Shown: positions 1 to 11,749, counted from the first letter of the stretch. The stretch: DNA of 64,000 nt from Ovis canadensis (GCF_042477335.2 NC_091246.1:22813001-22877000); one strand, 5' to 3'. The notes: generated by a model not told the origin, from the letters alone. Numbers and translations: made by a program.

Positions 1-77
1 AATTTATATTAAAAAAAAATCTAGAGCTTTAGACAAGCCAGAGGTGGTTTGGCCTCAGGTCTTGGGCAAAGAGAAAT

Positions 78-157
78 GTTGTTTAGTTGCTAAGTCGTGT
101 CCGACTCTTTGCAATCCCATGGACTGTAGCTTGCCAGGCTCCTCTGTCCATGGGAGG
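78..157 (-). mobile_element. Bov-A SINE fragment
   Basis: The plus strand carries the reverse complement of the Bov-A monomer core, including the stretch equivalent to gtgtccgactctttgc and then the accatggactgtag segment. It is truncated at both ends and no target-site duplication is visible. Confidence 0.8.
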
Positions 158-163
158 AGAATT

Positions 164-1127
164 TACCTTTGGAGACAAGTCCTGAACCGCTAAATTACCA
201 GGCCTATGCTTCAGCCACGTGGCTCTAATATTCCTATGATGATCCATCCAATTCAGACCCCGTCTCTCCCAGAGGTCAAAAATTAATTTTCCCCTTCATC
301 AATACTCTTATTTCCTATAAAGTAATGTTCCCAAACTGAAATTTATTAACACATGCTCCTTACAATATATCTCTTCCTATAGTATCTCTATCTACCAAGA
401 TGTCTATGTTCAATTTTATGTTCTATGGTTTATGTTTTATGTTCTATAGTTTTTATTATGAAATCAATAGGTATACCAAATGTTCTTAACCTACACACTA
501 CACTATATGAACCCCACCCCAACTCTTCTGCCCCCAGATGTCTACCTTCTCCCATGCCCCACTCTTTTTAAGAATCACTGCTATGAGGATTGGGAACCTG
601 ATTCCCAAATGAAAAAGGGATCGTTTGCTATTTTGTTCTATTAAAGGTAATAATATCTTATACACAATATACATTTTCTTTCTAAATGAACCTCTTTCTC
701 CTATCCTTGATTATTTCTTCAAGATAAATTCCCAGGAGAGGAACAGTTGCCAAAAAAGATAAAAAAAACGCTCAAGACTTGTTCCATCACTGTCCTTCAG
801 AAATGGTGTACCAACTGATATTCCCACTTGATTGACTTCTGCTGTTAACATATTTTAATAATCTGTGCCAACTGTGGAGGTGAAAAATATGTCCCTTCAT
901 TGTTTAGTGATATATGAATTGCAGCTCCCAAGCAAATAGGCCACACTCTTGCCTAACAAAGTCCCTGTGATACTTAGTGGAATTGAAACTACAGGGAATT
1001 AGTTCCAAGCGCTTTAATAATTCCTCCTCAAAAGGTGTGCAGTACCACTAACTGCCACCAGGTGGTGGTGGGCTGGTGGGGATCTAAATTCATCAAGGAT
1101 CTCAACCTAACTGCAGCCAGTTCGGTC
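164..1127. other. AT-rich stretch, nothing recognised
   Basis: No ORF with coding character, no recognisable repeat family and no RNA gene were seen here. A short local repetition of the type tttatgttctatggttt occurs near 415-450. Confidence 0.5.
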
Positions 1128-1254
1128 TCTAATAAGAGCAGTAATAACAATAGCAGATAACCATTATTGAGGCTATACTGTAGGCATGACACTATACTAA
1201 CCGCTTAATATGCACTATATCTCTTAATCCTCCCCAAAATAGCCCCTGAGAGCA
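1128..1254 (+). repeat. MIR SINE, 5' part
   Basis: This resembles the MIR core (attattgagg-ctatactgta-ggca, then the cttaatcctc block). The MIR 3' part (gatgaggctcagtaacttgc-like) resumes at about 1600, so the element is interrupted by roughly 345 bp. Confidence 0.6.
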
Positions 1255-1600
1255 TCATTTGTTACACTGCTGAAACAAAAAAAACTAGGAAAGTACAAGA
1301 AGAAATTATACAACTCTCTCAAAAGCAGATATTCAGAATTACCAACACCTGGGGACCATTAATAGCCTATTAACTAAACTGTTATTTAATCACTAGCTAA
1401 GTAAATTGAAAGTTACCAGTTTACTTTGCCTAACTTTGTAGAACAGCAGGCCTCCCTTGGCCATGTGGTTGCATCTTGACGGGCTATAAAAGGATTTTGG
1501 TATGAGACAGCGTACCCCAAAGGTCCCCTATGGATTCCCCAACAGTCTTCTGACGTGGGCTATACATCTCCACTAACCAATTATCATTCGTGTTTCCCAG
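1255..1600. other. Unidentified ~345-bp insertion splitting a MIR
   Basis: This segment sits exactly between two collinear halves of one MIR. It contains a TATAAAAGG string near 1486-1494 and could be an old LTR, beginning tgttaca and ending ccca. I cannot place it in a family and see no clean target-site duplication. Confidence 0.35.
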
Positions 1601-1716
1601 ATCAGAAAAATGAGGCTCAGTAACTTGCCTGTGGTCACACAATAGTAAGTAGCAGAACTAGGATTTAAACCCAGGTCTGACTCCATGCCCAGGCTGCTCT
1701 CTGCTCTACTTAGCCC
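1601..1716 (+). repeat. MIR SINE, 3' part
   Basis: This matches the MIR 3' section: aaaatgaggctcagtaactt, ggtcacacaatagtaagt, then agaactaggatttaaaccca. It continues the half at 1128-1254. Confidence 0.7.
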
Positions 1717-2342
1717 ACTTCTTTCAGACCTAGCGACAGCCTCTAGTGCCCCTGCTCAAATTACTTGTCAATCAGCAATCTAACTGTCAGCAGGGAAAGG
1801 TCCTAGGGCAGAGCAGCCTAGGAGCTATGCCTGCTTCTGCCCTTCTCCATTTGTTGGCTCCCCCCTCCCCTTTCCTTCAAACCCAGGGTCTCCAGTCCCC
1901 CACCCCCACCCAGGTGCCTTGCTCTCACTCTAACCAGGGCACTGAAATAATGCCCACTGTTGATCTGCTAAGAATGTGTGTCTGAAAAGTAACTGTAGCA
2001 ATAATATGGAGCTTTCACACCTCAGGGAGACTGGACGCTGATGTTGTGCTGGAGCACCTGACTGACAGTCCTAAGTAAACAAACACTTCCCAGAGAAGGA
2101 GATGTCCAGGCACAGCTTATTAGTAGAAACGCCGAGACTAGAAAGCACCTTCCAGCTTCAAACTGCTCAGGAATGTCCATAACTGGTTATATATGACAAC
2201 ATAACAAGCCTCTGCTGCATCAACTTTTATTAAAAACTGCCCCCAGCTCTACTCAGTATGGATCATCTTTTCCGTCCGTTGTTCTGCTAGACAGAGTGCA
2301 GATGCATCGCTGTAGGACAACAAGCAGACCAGAGACCCTCAC
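1717..2342. other. Non-repetitive spacer, nothing recognised
   Basis: An open frame at 1746-1985 (+) is short, runs through a C-rich stretch and has no familiar motif. I see no gene, RNA or repeat family here. Confidence 0.45.
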
Positions 2343-2641
2343 CTTGTGGGCCCTCGGCAAAATTTAATGAATCCATGTCTTTTGATGTGGACATAAAACT
2401 GCCTACATGCACAGAAGAGTATCATATGTGATAAAATAATCAGTACACCAAAAGCTGCACGAAAGTAAAAATGGTCAAATAAAATAGCAAAGTCCAAATA
2501 CGATGGAAATTCCTCGTGGGCTAAGCAAAGACCCATAGACAGAACTAAATAAAATAGCAGGATTTCAATACTATAAAAGAACAAAGAGGAAATAATCAGC
2601 ACAATTCCCAAAACAATAACACTGACTAAACCACCGGAAGA
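2343..2641 (-). CDS. Candidate internal exon of an unidentified membrane protein
   Basis: Read on the minus strand, a 299-nt open segment is bounded by an acceptor (ttattacag, AG just above 2641) and a strong donor (CACAAG then GTGAGG at 2342 downward). It starts in phase 0 and leaves two bases over, encoding about 99 residues. The translation has three hydrophobic runs (around VSVIVLGIVLIIS, IEILLFYLVLSMGLC and FGVLIILSHMILFCAC) and a basic end (HIKRHGFIKFC), as in a multi-pass membrane protein. I do not recognise the family and found no partner exon that splices to it in phase. It could be an exon of a gene whose promoter is one of the CpG islands at 10.7 or 18.1 kb, or an ancient retro-fragment. 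Both splice sites together with an open frame are the reason it is listed. Confidence 0.4.
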
Positions 2642-2685
2642 CTGTAATAAGTACATTTAATATCCACCTTAAAAATCCATCTGTT

Positions 2686-2810
2686 AGGGGACTAAATGTT
2701 TGTATTCAACCCATCCCCCTAAAAAAACATATTTGTTGCAACCCTAAGCCTCACAGTAACTGTATTTGGAGATAAGCTTTTAAGGAAGTAATTAAGATTG
2801 AATGAGAAAA
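2686..2810 (+). repeat. MaLR LTR (MST-like), left part
   Basis: This matches the start of an MST-type MaLR LTR: actaaatgtttgtattcaac, then the caaccctaagcctcacagt block and a GATTAGGTCA-like region. The rest of the LTR continues after the Bov-B at 3780, so the Bov-B inserted into it. Confidence 0.7.
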
Positions 2811-3779
2811 CAGGCCGAGAAGCAACAGTTAGCACTGAGCATGGAACGACAAATGGACTGGTTCAAAATTGAGAAAGGAGTGCATCAAGGCTGTATATTG
2901 TCACCTTGTTTATTTAACTTATATGCAGAGTACATCATGAGAAATGCTGGGCTGGATGAATAACCACAAGCTGGAATCAACATTGCCAGGAGAAATATCA
3001 ATAACCTCAGATACGCAGATGGTTCCATCTTTATGGCAGAAATGAAAGAGGAACTAAAGAGCCTCTTATGAAGGTGAAGGAGGAAAGTGAAAAAGCTGAC
3101 TTAAAACTCAACATTCAGAAAATGAAGATCATGGCATCCAGTCCATCACTTCACGGCATACAGATGGAGAAACAATGGAAACAGTGGCAGACTTTATTTT
3201 GGGGGGCCCCCAAATCACTGCAGATGGTGACTGCAGCCATGAAATTAAAAGATGCTTGCTCCTTGAAAGAAATCTATGATAAACCTAAACAGTGTATTAA
3301 AAAGCAGAGACACTACTTTGCCAACAAAGGTCCATCTACTCAAAGCTATGGTTTTTCCAGTATTCATGTATGCATGTGAGAGCTAGACCATAAAGAAGGC
3401 TGAGCGCTGAAGAATTGATGTTTTTGAACTGTGGTGTTGGGGAAGACTCTTGAGAGTCCCTGACTGCAAGGAGATCAAGCCACTCAATCCTAAAGAAAAA
3501 AGTCCTGAATATTCATTGGAAGGACTGATGCTGAAGCTGAAGCTCCAATGTTTTGGCCACCTGATGGAAGAATAGACTCATTAGAAAAGACCTTGATGGT
3601 GGGAAAGATAAAAGGCAGGAGGAAAAGGGGAAGACAGAGGACGAGATGACTGGATGGCATCACTGACTCAATAGACATGAGTTTTAGCAAGCTCCAGGAG
3701 ATGGTAAAGGACAGGGAAGCCTGGCATGCTGTAGTCCATGGGGTCGCAAAGAGTTGGACTGCATGACTGAATAACAACA
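2811..3779 (+). mobile_element. Bov-B LINE, 5'-truncated
   Basis: This copy starts inside the reverse transcriptase domain (gagaagcaacagttagcact) and runs to the 3' terminus (gggtcgcaaagagttgg, then actgaataacaaca). The frame is broken: the catalytic region that should read YADD is altered (a TACGCAGATGG string near 3012), and stops interrupt it. It is an old, dead copy, nested in a MaLR LTR. Confidence 0.93.
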
Positions 3780-4112
3780 AGATGGAATGAGGTCATAAGG
3801 GTGGAGTCCTGGCTCAAGAAGATTAGTGACCTAATAAGAAAAGACAAGAGAGCTCTTGTTCCCTGCCTCCCCAACCACCACCAACCGCTGGTTACAAAGA
3901 GGTCGTGTGAGCACACAGAGATGGCAGCCACCTACAAGCCAAGAGAAGAGGCCTCAGAATGAAACCTACTTTACTGGCACCTTGATCTTGGACTTCCTAA
4001 GCTTCCAGAACTGAAAGAAATAAACTTCTGTTGTTTAAGCCTCCCCCCCGCCCCCGCCCCCAACCAGTCTGTGGTATTTTATTATGGCAGGCCAAGGTGA
4101 CTAATACACCAT
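3780..4112 (+). repeat. MaLR LTR (MST-like), right part
   Basis: It continues the LTR with ggtcataagggtggagtcct, caccttgatcttggacttcc, cagaactgaaagaaataaac and then tctgttgtttaagcc. The end (gtggtattttattatggcag, gactaatac) is characteristic of MST/MLT LTRs. A C-rich run lies at 4042-4060. Confidence 0.8.
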
Positions 4113-4261
4113 GCGATAATATTCTAAGTCCACTAAGGATGAAACGAAGTCCTAAAATTTGGGCAAAGACTAGAGAAAGTTGGCCAAATTTGATCTCTAC
4201 TGCCCTTTGTAGGAACCATGACCAAAAATCATGACACTGGGACTTCAGACAGCTGTTAGGA

Positions 4262-4400
4262 TATGAACTACTGCTCTTAAAGTGAAGACACTGGATGCAG
4301 AAAACCTGGGCTCAAATCTTAACTTTAGCACTCACTTAGCAGTGTGACTCTGGGCACGTCAATTAACCTCATGCTTCATCTGTAGTAAGATGAAGTCATA
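4262..4400 (+). repeat. MIR SINE fragment
   Basis: Contains the MIR-like string aacctgggctcaaatcttaa, then tgtgactctgggcacgtcaa and the cctcatgcttcatctgta block. Confidence 0.65.
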
Positions 4401-5554
4401 CCCCCTACTCTGCCTTAGTCCCTCTATATGACTGTCCTGCAATGGGAGTCAAGAAGCACAGACTAGATCTTCAATAAATTTTAGTTCTTTCCACCCCTCT
4501 CACCCATACTGAACTGCTTCCAAAAGTCAAACAGTGGTCTAAATACAACATACACTCAAATACTTATTGGTTCTTCTATTCACTGGCAAAAAAAAAAAAA
4601 ACCCCGTGAACAGATATGTAATGAATTCCTGCCAAAGGCTCAGTACTGTCCTAGAACACGTGGCAGATACAAAGACAGTCTGAACCACAGAGCCTGGAAA
4701 GAGCACTGGCATGCAGAAACTGACAACCGGAAGGACAGGCACACTGAGACCATCACACAGGACAAAGCACCCTGCTCATTCAGAAGGGGGAGGAGGTTAA
4801 TTTGCACTCTTCATGAACAAGAGAGGACATCTGAGCTAGATCTTTTAAGAATGTATAGGATATGAACAGAGACCGCTGAAGGAGATCATGCAGATAAATA
4901 ATTGATAAGGAAGGGCCTGGATTTTGAGTGGCGGCGAGTTAATGGAGAGGAGGCAGTGCGTGCCAGGGGCTGTTTCAAAGTGAGAAATGGCCAGGATGCG
5001 TGTGTGTGTACACTATGGTGGGGGATCAAGAGAAAGCAGAGGCAAAGAGAATGCACGAGGATTAAAGAAGGCACTGGATGGGGGAGGGGTATGTCTTAAG
5101 ATTCAGGAGAAAACAAAACAAAACAAATTCAGGAGATCACGGTCCAGTGAAGACACAATGCAGCACAGCGTACTGTGGATGGACTGGTGACAAGACAGTG
5201 TGATACGCACAGAGAAAGAAATGTGCCCAGGGATGTGAGTCCAAGATTGGGGAGGACCTAGAATAAGGACCTTAACTCCCATCAGCACAGACTGGAATCA
5301 GAACTGCCATTAGAACAAAGCAGGGCAACTTTGGAGAGAAGGAAAGTATACAGAATTGTGAGCTGCAGGAAATGTGGCAGCCAATTCCCTGAAGGGGGTC
5401 CTGGCCACAGGTTATGGGTGGTGATCAGTTTGTTCTAAAGCGTAGAAAGGCTATTTCTTATCCTGGTCTATTGACTGTCTCCTCTCTCAGCATCCCCCTA
5501 AACCACCTTTTTTAGGGAACAACATTGATCCTAACATGTTAAACTCAGAAGGGA
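4401..5554. other. Spacer with no recognised gene
   Basis: Only short frames occur here (for example 4902-5099 and 4987-5190, +), without familiar motifs or splice-flanked exons. An A-run lies at 4588-4602 and a CAAAA-rich patch near 5112. Confidence 0.45.
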
Positions 5555-5625
5555 CTTCAATCTTCTCACCTTACAGATGAGGAAACTGAGTCTCAGAGCA
5601 AGCTACAGGGGTTCCTAGAGACAGG
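5555..5625 (+). repeat. MIR 3' fragment
   Basis: The string ttacagatgaggaaactgag followed by tctcagagcaag matches the conserved 3' core of MIR. From 5626 to 6350 I recognise nothing beyond faint MIR/L2-like words. Confidence 0.6.
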
Positions 5626-6351
5626 GGAGGGGCTAAAAGTGAAGCTTCATTATTTGTTTTCAACCCCTCCCGCCATATCTCTTCTCTGGAACCCTCTCAC
5701 CACCAAGATGCCCTTTGGCTAGGTACCCTCAAGCCTTCCCCATTACCCCTACTGAAAGCTTGAGGCCACTGCCCTCAACTCTGACAGTCACTCTGTGCCA
5801 TTAGGCAAGTCCCCTTTCCTCCTGTTGATTCCTCATCTCTAAATTATAAAACTACCATGCATGTTCTCTAAAGCCCCATCCAGTGCTGTAGCCCACACTA
5901 ACAACGCTGTTACAATGGTTTTTCTGCAACCTAATTTCCATGGTCCTTTGCCAAAGACACATAGATGGCATTTTCTGATTATTTATGAGGCTAGTGGGGC
6001 TACTAGCCAAAGAAAGAGAGCACTGCAACAGAATGCGAACTCAGCAGTTTAGGGGAGGTTAGCCCAGGTTTAACTCTGTAGGTTATTTCTAAGTGAAATG
6101 TCTAAAGCAAGTGATGGACCCCTCCCTCACTACTGTAGCCCAAGCTCCTTGAAAAGCACCTGGAATACAGCAGGGAAATAAATACAGGGGAAATATATGT
6201 TGAAACTAACCTGCTCGCCATTTGTACTTTCTTTAACTAATTATATCTAGATGTTCCACTATCTTAAATTTCTCCTTTGATCAACGATTTATCCTAACAA
6301 AAATCATTTCATGGCTTCATCTTATAAATCCTGCTGTACTGTACACCAAAC

Positions 6352-6725
6352 TTTTTAAATGTATGTATTTATTTTTGGTTGCACGGGGTCTTGGTTGCTG
6401 CGTGAAGGCTTTCTCTAGCTGGAGTGAGCAGGTTGCAGTCCATATGCTTCTCATTGCAGTGGCTTCTCTTGTTGCAGACTCATGGGCTTCATTAGTTGCA
6501 GCACAGGGTCTCATTAGTCGTGGCTCTCAGGCCCTAGAGCACGCTAGGTTCCGTAGTTATGGCTCATTAGTTGCAGCTCACGGGCTCTAGAGCACAGACT
6601 CGGTAGTTGTGGGACACAGGCTTTAGTTGCTCGCAGCATATGGGATCTTCCTGGACCAGGGATCAAACCTGTGGTCCCTGCATTGGCAGGTGGATTCTTA
6701 TCCACTGTACCACCAGGGAAGTCCC
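6352..6725 (-). mobile_element. Long CHR-type (CHRL) tRNA-derived SINE
   Basis: The reverse complement has the tRNA-Glu-derived head (caccagggaagtccc on the plus strand at 6711-6725) and the long CHR body with repeated gtagttgtgg and tagttgcagc units. This is a cetartiodactyl SINE family. An apparent frame at 6363-6590 (+) lies wholly inside it and is not a gene. Confidence 0.85.
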
Positions 6726-6799
6726 TGTATGTCAAAGTTTTAAGGGCCTAGCTAGAACTACGATGCCCTCCTGATTTCATCTGACACGGTGCATGCTCA

Positions 6800-6922
6800 G
6801 CATGCTCAGTCACTCAGTCATGTCTGACTCTCTGTGACCCCGTGGACTCCAAACTGCCAGACTCCGCTGCCCATGGGATTTCCTAGTCAAGAATACTGGA
6901 GTGGGTTGCCATTTCCTCCTCC
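6800..6922 (-). mobile_element. Bov-A SINE fragment
   Basis: Reverse-oriented Bov-A monomer: cactcagtcatgtctgactc, then ccatgggatttcctagtcaa and actggagtgggttgccattt. Confidence 0.85.
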
Positions 6923-8500
6923 ATCTGTCACAGAGGTTAAGAATAATCAGACATTCCTGTTCCCGTGCACACCTTGCCATGTGCCTGCTCTCACGTGTTC
7001 AGACCTCTCTACTCAGGATGGCCACTCACCTGTGCCCTCTCCGCCTTCTTTCTTTCCTTTAGAAGGTTTTCCAGTCTATACCCAGCACTAAACTTGCTCC
7101 CTCTGGTGCTCTCCCTCCTCTTCTCCTTCACTACCCACTCCAGGTGGCCAAGTAACCGGGAAGTGTTTACTTTTATCATCTGTGTCTAAGTGTGACCGTG
7201 AGCAGAACCAGCCCTGTGTTTAAGGCGAGGGGCTCCCACCTCCTGTCCCTCACGCCCCTCATGGTTTCTTCTGCCAACCAGGGGAAGGTTCTTAAAGGTC
7301 CTGACCCCTCCGCTCCCCTCCCCCACAGCTCCATCCCAAACCATCTTCCCACACTATCTCAGTCTCCCTGAAATTCCCTTGGGATCATTATTCAAGTACC
7401 CTCCACAGAAAGTGCTTTTACAAAATGAAAGTCCCCTTACTTAGGTGTTCCCACTCCGGCCTGCTTCTCATCTGAGGACAATCTCCTCTTCAGCAACACT
7501 CACCTCTTCAGCAACACCAGCTTTCAAGTCGCAGGGCCCAGGGTCCCACCTTTTCCTTCAGCCTCAGAATTAGTCTGTACTAGTCTATCCATAGCCTCAG
7601 GGGGTCCCCTATCCAAGTATGAGCTCCTGTGGCTTGCAACTATATTTTATTTGTATCTTGAGCACATAGCTGATTCTTGGCATTTGACTGCAAGAAAGTA
7701 GGGATGTCAGGAAGAACCTCTCTCCAGCCCCATCCTCTCGCCTCAACACCGCATACATTTCCAGTTGTCTCCTGGCCACCTCCATCTAGCTGTTTATTAT
7801 GGGTACCTCAGCAGTCTCCCAAAGCAAATGAATTATTCATTCCCAAACCTCCAATTTCTAATGATTTCAGCCACATTAACTCGGCTGAAAGCAGAAACCT
7901 CAGTGTGCTCTTCAATCCCATAGAACCACTCATCAAGACCTACTTCACATTTTATCTGTGTATCTCTTCTCTCCGCTCCCATCCTCATTGCCTGTGTCAA
8001 CAGTGAGCTCTAGTCTCCCAAAATGACCTCCCAAACTTCTGGCCCCTCAAGGAATCTTCCTAAAACACAGTGATGATGCCACAGTCCAGCATGGAGACCT
8101 CTGGTGATAAAGTCCAAACTGCTCACAAGGCATATCCAAGGCTTTTCCAGATCTGGCCCCGATTACAGTGCCCCCCTACCACCACATCCCACAACACCCT
8201 TTCCCTGTACGTTTCAACCCACCCAGGCCAAACTCACCTTCATGCCTTTGAACTTCTTGTGTTCTCATGTCTCTGGACATGGGGCTTCCTCTGGCTGGAA
8301 TCCTTTACCCCAAAGTCCACCAAGGGCTTATCTTCATCCCTCAACGTCCAACTCTCATGAAATTTTTGTGAAGGCTTCCTTAACTAACACCCAGGCTATT
8401 GTGTTGATTTTATTTATAATAGCTTCCTCCTAAAATGAGTTTGAGGCAGCTTAACAACTATGTACACACTGCAACTAGGTTGTATTTTTTTTAAGAGAGA
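6923..8500. repeat. Old L2/MIR-derived sequence
   Basis: Several blocks read like degraded L2: ccagatctggccccgattac near 8147, catgcctttgaacttcttgt near 8240 and ctctggctggaatcc near 8289. Frames at 7677-8006 and 8104-8433 (+) run through these and I do not treat them as genes. Confidence 0.5.
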
Positions 8501-8501
8501 G

Positions 8502-8528
8502 AATAATAATAATAATAATAATAATAAA
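8502..8528. repeat. (AAT)n microsatellite
   Basis: About nine tandem AAT units, flanked on both sides by GAGAGA-type purine runs. Confidence 0.95.
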
Positions 8529-10190
8529 AGAGAGAGAATATCAGGGCAAAGACAAGACATAGGTAAAAAAAAGAAATTAAGAGTTGGTGTTGCATTCAAT
8601 ACCTCTATGATAACACCTCATCTTGTTAAATCTTGTTAAAGAGGTAGTTAGCCTTGAGTCTTCTATCCAGAATGAATGAGTTACTCTCCTGTGAGCTCAT
8701 TGCCAGCTGTAGATAATTGCACTTCCCTTATTTTCTTTAATTTGCTCATTGTGTCCATCTCCTTCACTAGGCTGGGAAATTCCTAAGGGAAATACATAGT
8801 TTCTGACTCATCTCTGGGTCCCCAGCATGAAGCACATGACTCAGCATAAGACTGGTGCTCCAGAGACAAGAGTTAAACAAATGTCACCGTGGACAGGGGA
8901 AAAGGTCCTAGTGCTTGTTGAGCTCCCTATCTGGCACTTGAAAAACCATTATTTAATCCTTGCAAAAAATTACATGGCTGAGAAATGGCAGACCTGGAAC
9001 TCAAACCTCCCACTATCTGTCTCTCCAAAGCACCTGCTCTTTTCACTTGGCACAGGACTCCTACTTTCACCATCACTATGCATCCAAACACCCTGTCCTT
9101 CAAGACTGCTTTTCAAACAACCCTTCTCCAAGAAGCTTTTCCTGCTCACTCAGGAGAAAAGTCAGCCTGAGTCGAGCCCCGACCTTCCACAACACTCAAG
9201 GAAGATGCAGTCACAAGCTGGGAGAAGAGGGGAACCTTCTGGGTACTCGAGCACTAGGGGGCTGGGTAGGTATTCTGCACATGGTGTTCTGGGGGCCTCA
9301 GTGCTCCTTCTACCCCCTGCCCCCAGGGTACAGTGCCTGGGCCTTCCTGCCTTTCTCTTTTTTCTTCAGGGTCCGGAATCTTTCCAGTTCTCCTCATTCC
9401 AAACTGAACCCCCAAATAATATCCTCAGGCCCACTGCTTATCCAACCAAGGGAGCTGTATTCAAACACACTCCTTCATTACATCAATTAGGTCTTTGTAT
9501 TTTAAGCATCTTACCAATCTTTAGGGTTGGTGAGCATCCCAATCTCCTCAAACATATTAAAAGAATGTAAAGAATCATGAGAAGGGACCATGGTGCTTTA
9601 GGAGGCCCTGTCATCCAGCTCTCAACCCAGCTGAATACTTCTGGGGTGGCCTAGGAGTAAGAAGAGACAATCCATTGATCTTGCCCCTGGATCCTTCCCC
9701 CACCCGCCCCCTTCCCTCCTTCCAGATAGGATGCCTGGTCTCTAAGGGCAGGATGAAATCTTGGTCCAGAAAACTGCTGGGGTTGTGGTCACAGGTCCCT
9801 CTCTCCACTCAGGGCTTCAGAATCCTCCATTTCCTCCTAGTCCACCCCTTGTCTCTCTGGCCCCAAACTCCCAGAGCAGTCCTCAGTCCTAACTCTGGAA
9901 CTATGTTTTTGAATTAATACTTGACAATTTCCTTGGTAACACAACTGACTTATATGATGCTGAAATGCACACCCCTGGCCCTGATATTATCCTACCTCCC
10001 GGGTTTAAATGTATAATAAATATATCCCACAACTGCTCTCCTGACATTGCAGGGACATCTGTAACCTTAAATGTGACCATGCCTAAGAAACACCCAATTT
10101 CCTTAATCAGAATAGGGAGGCTAAATTCTTTTCTATTTTCTACTCCTAAATAAAGATTACTAGTGCAATTTACAGTAGCTACATCACAGC
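8529..10190. other. Spacer with MIR/L2 remnants
   Basis: MIR/L2-like blocks occur near 8700-8900 and 8930-9060 (aaatggcagacctggaactc). The largest open frame (8827-9570, +, 247 codons) overlaps them and has no recognisable domain. I see no RNA gene. Confidence 0.45.
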
Positions 10191-10194
10191 GCCA

Positions 10195-10430
10195 GCATGA
10201 TGATTTAATTAGATAACTCATGCCAACTGTTTGGTACCCAGGCCTGATATGTAGAAAGTGCTCAATATGTATGATCATTTGCGTACCTCATCTCACAATA
10301 GCACCTGCGGGTAGGCATTACACCACGCACTCTCAGCCACCATCCCTCTCCCCCACCCACTCTCATTTACAGGAGCTGCAGCCAGGGCTCGGAGTAAAGG
10401 CGCTTTCCCAAGGTCAGGCGGGCACCTCTG
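10195..10430 (+). repeat. MIR SINE
   Basis: Contains taattagataactcatgcca, then gaaagtgctcaatatgtatg and a degraded gagctgcag...cccaaggtcagg end, in MIR order. Confidence 0.6.
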
Positions 10431-10689
10431 TGATGCTCCGCGCTCGGCCCCAGAATGAGGGACCCCCTCCCCTTACACCTCTGTAAGGGACACAAGGGCT
10501 TTTAAAGAAGACAAGTATGCAAAAGCGCGAGCACAGTGCCTGGCATACTGTGAGGACACTGAGATGGGGAGACGCCGGCACTGAGGGTCATCAGGTTTCT
10601 CCCCCAGCCCCGCAAGCCGCTCCTCTGCCCTCGGAGTCCAGAGTCCCCAGACCCCGGGTACGTCGCTGAATCTCCCCGAGGTCCGCGCC

Positions 10690-11230
10690 CTGGGGCTTTG
10701 TACGCCGCAGGCCGGCCCCACTCACCGAGTCCCATCGCAGCGCGCGGAGGTGGCCGTCGGGCCTGCGGGGCAGGGGTCGTGGCGCCTGGGCCGGAAGCGC
10801 GCCCTACCGGCCCCGCAGCCCCCGCACGCCTGGCCCGCGCCCCCGCCCCGCTGCGACCCGCCCGCCCGGGGAGCCTCCTACCTGCAGCGGCGGTGCAGCG
10901 GCCGCGGCGATCGGGGGAGGGGCCGGCGAGATGCGAGCGCGGGCGGCCTCGACTCCTCTCGCAGGCTGGGCGGCCGGGAGGGCCGCGGGCTCCGGAGCGC
11001 CGGGCGGCGGCGGCGCGCCCCCGGCCGGCCAGGCCCCGCCGCGCGCGCAGCGGCCACAAAGCCCGGGAGCCGCCGCCCCCTCGCGGGCCGCCCGCCGCCT
11101 GCGGGTCCGCAGGCGCCGAGGAGGGCGGGAGCGCGGCCCCGCGCAGTCCCCACCTCCCCGAGACGCGGTCGCCGACCTCCCCCGAGGTTTGGGGCGGGGC
11201 GCAGGGGGTCTCCCGCCTATCCACCCCTCT
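10690..11230 (-). promoter_or_regulatory. CpG island, probable promoter
   Basis: Dense CpG and GC of a level seen nowhere else in the window over about 540 bp. On the minus strand it offers two plausible exon ends: CTGCAG/GTAGGA (exon end at 10880) and ATGGGACTCG/GTGAGT (exon end at 10726). Very long open frames on both strands (for example 10502-11344, -) are the usual by-product of GC-rich sequence and not evidence of protein. Orientation toward the minus strand is inferred from the donors. Confidence 0.7.
10726..10735 (-). CDS. Candidate tiny start-codon exon at the CpG island
   Basis: The minus strand reads GCG ATG GGA CTC G immediately followed by GTGAGT, a consensus donor. That gives a start codon with a purine at -3 and a G at +4, three codons and one leftover base. 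The next exon was not found. Its exit phase matches that of the candidate exon at 18032-18116, so the two could be alternative first exons of one minus-strand gene; this is inference. Confidence 0.3.
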
Positions 11231-11749
11231 CCCTCCGGCCCGACATCCTTGTGCTGATTTGAGTCCCGTCTTCCCACCTTGGGGGACGAGCTCCTGAAGG
11301 GCCTCAAAAACTGTTTCATTTCCATGAACAACAAAAGAATGCATTTGTCGCCAGGGACTTGGCGGCCATGGACAGGAGTCGGCTCAGTCCATGACCCCTG
11401 TCTGACAAAGACCCCCTTTTCTTTCGGAACACCCTGCTACTTAAGTAGCCAACCCTCCTTTACCGGGTTCATCACGGAGTTTTGCTTTATTTTTTAATTT
11501 GCGGGATGTGTCTCCCCCTAGGCTGTGCGCTCCCGGGGCAGAGATGGTTCCCTCTGCAGCCCAAACCTGGTTCAGACGCTGTGTGCTGAGTAAGTGGGAA
11601 ATTTTGCTCGAAGAAATGCGACTGTAGGACAAGGCACCTTTTATCCTGCCCCCGCAAGGATGGGGGCTAGCTGTTTCTTTTGCTTTGTATCCGCTGGGAA
11701 AATTCCAAGCTCGGAAGGGTGGAGAGGATTGAACTTTCTCTTGTTGTTC
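11231..11749. other. Spacer beside the CpG island, nothing recognised
   Basis: No repeat family or gene identified. A frame at 11279-11497 (+) is short and featureless. Confidence 0.45.

Noticed and set aside
8827..9570. 247-codon plus frame
   Set aside because: It overlaps MIR/L2-like sequence, has a second long frame in another register (8960-9490), no known domain and no promoter or splice context.
10502..11344. 280-codon minus frame and several other long frames over 10.5-11.3 kb
   Set aside because: They lie in a CpG island on both strands at once; GC-rich DNA lacks stop codons by composition, and the peptides are low-complexity Arg/Pro/Ala.
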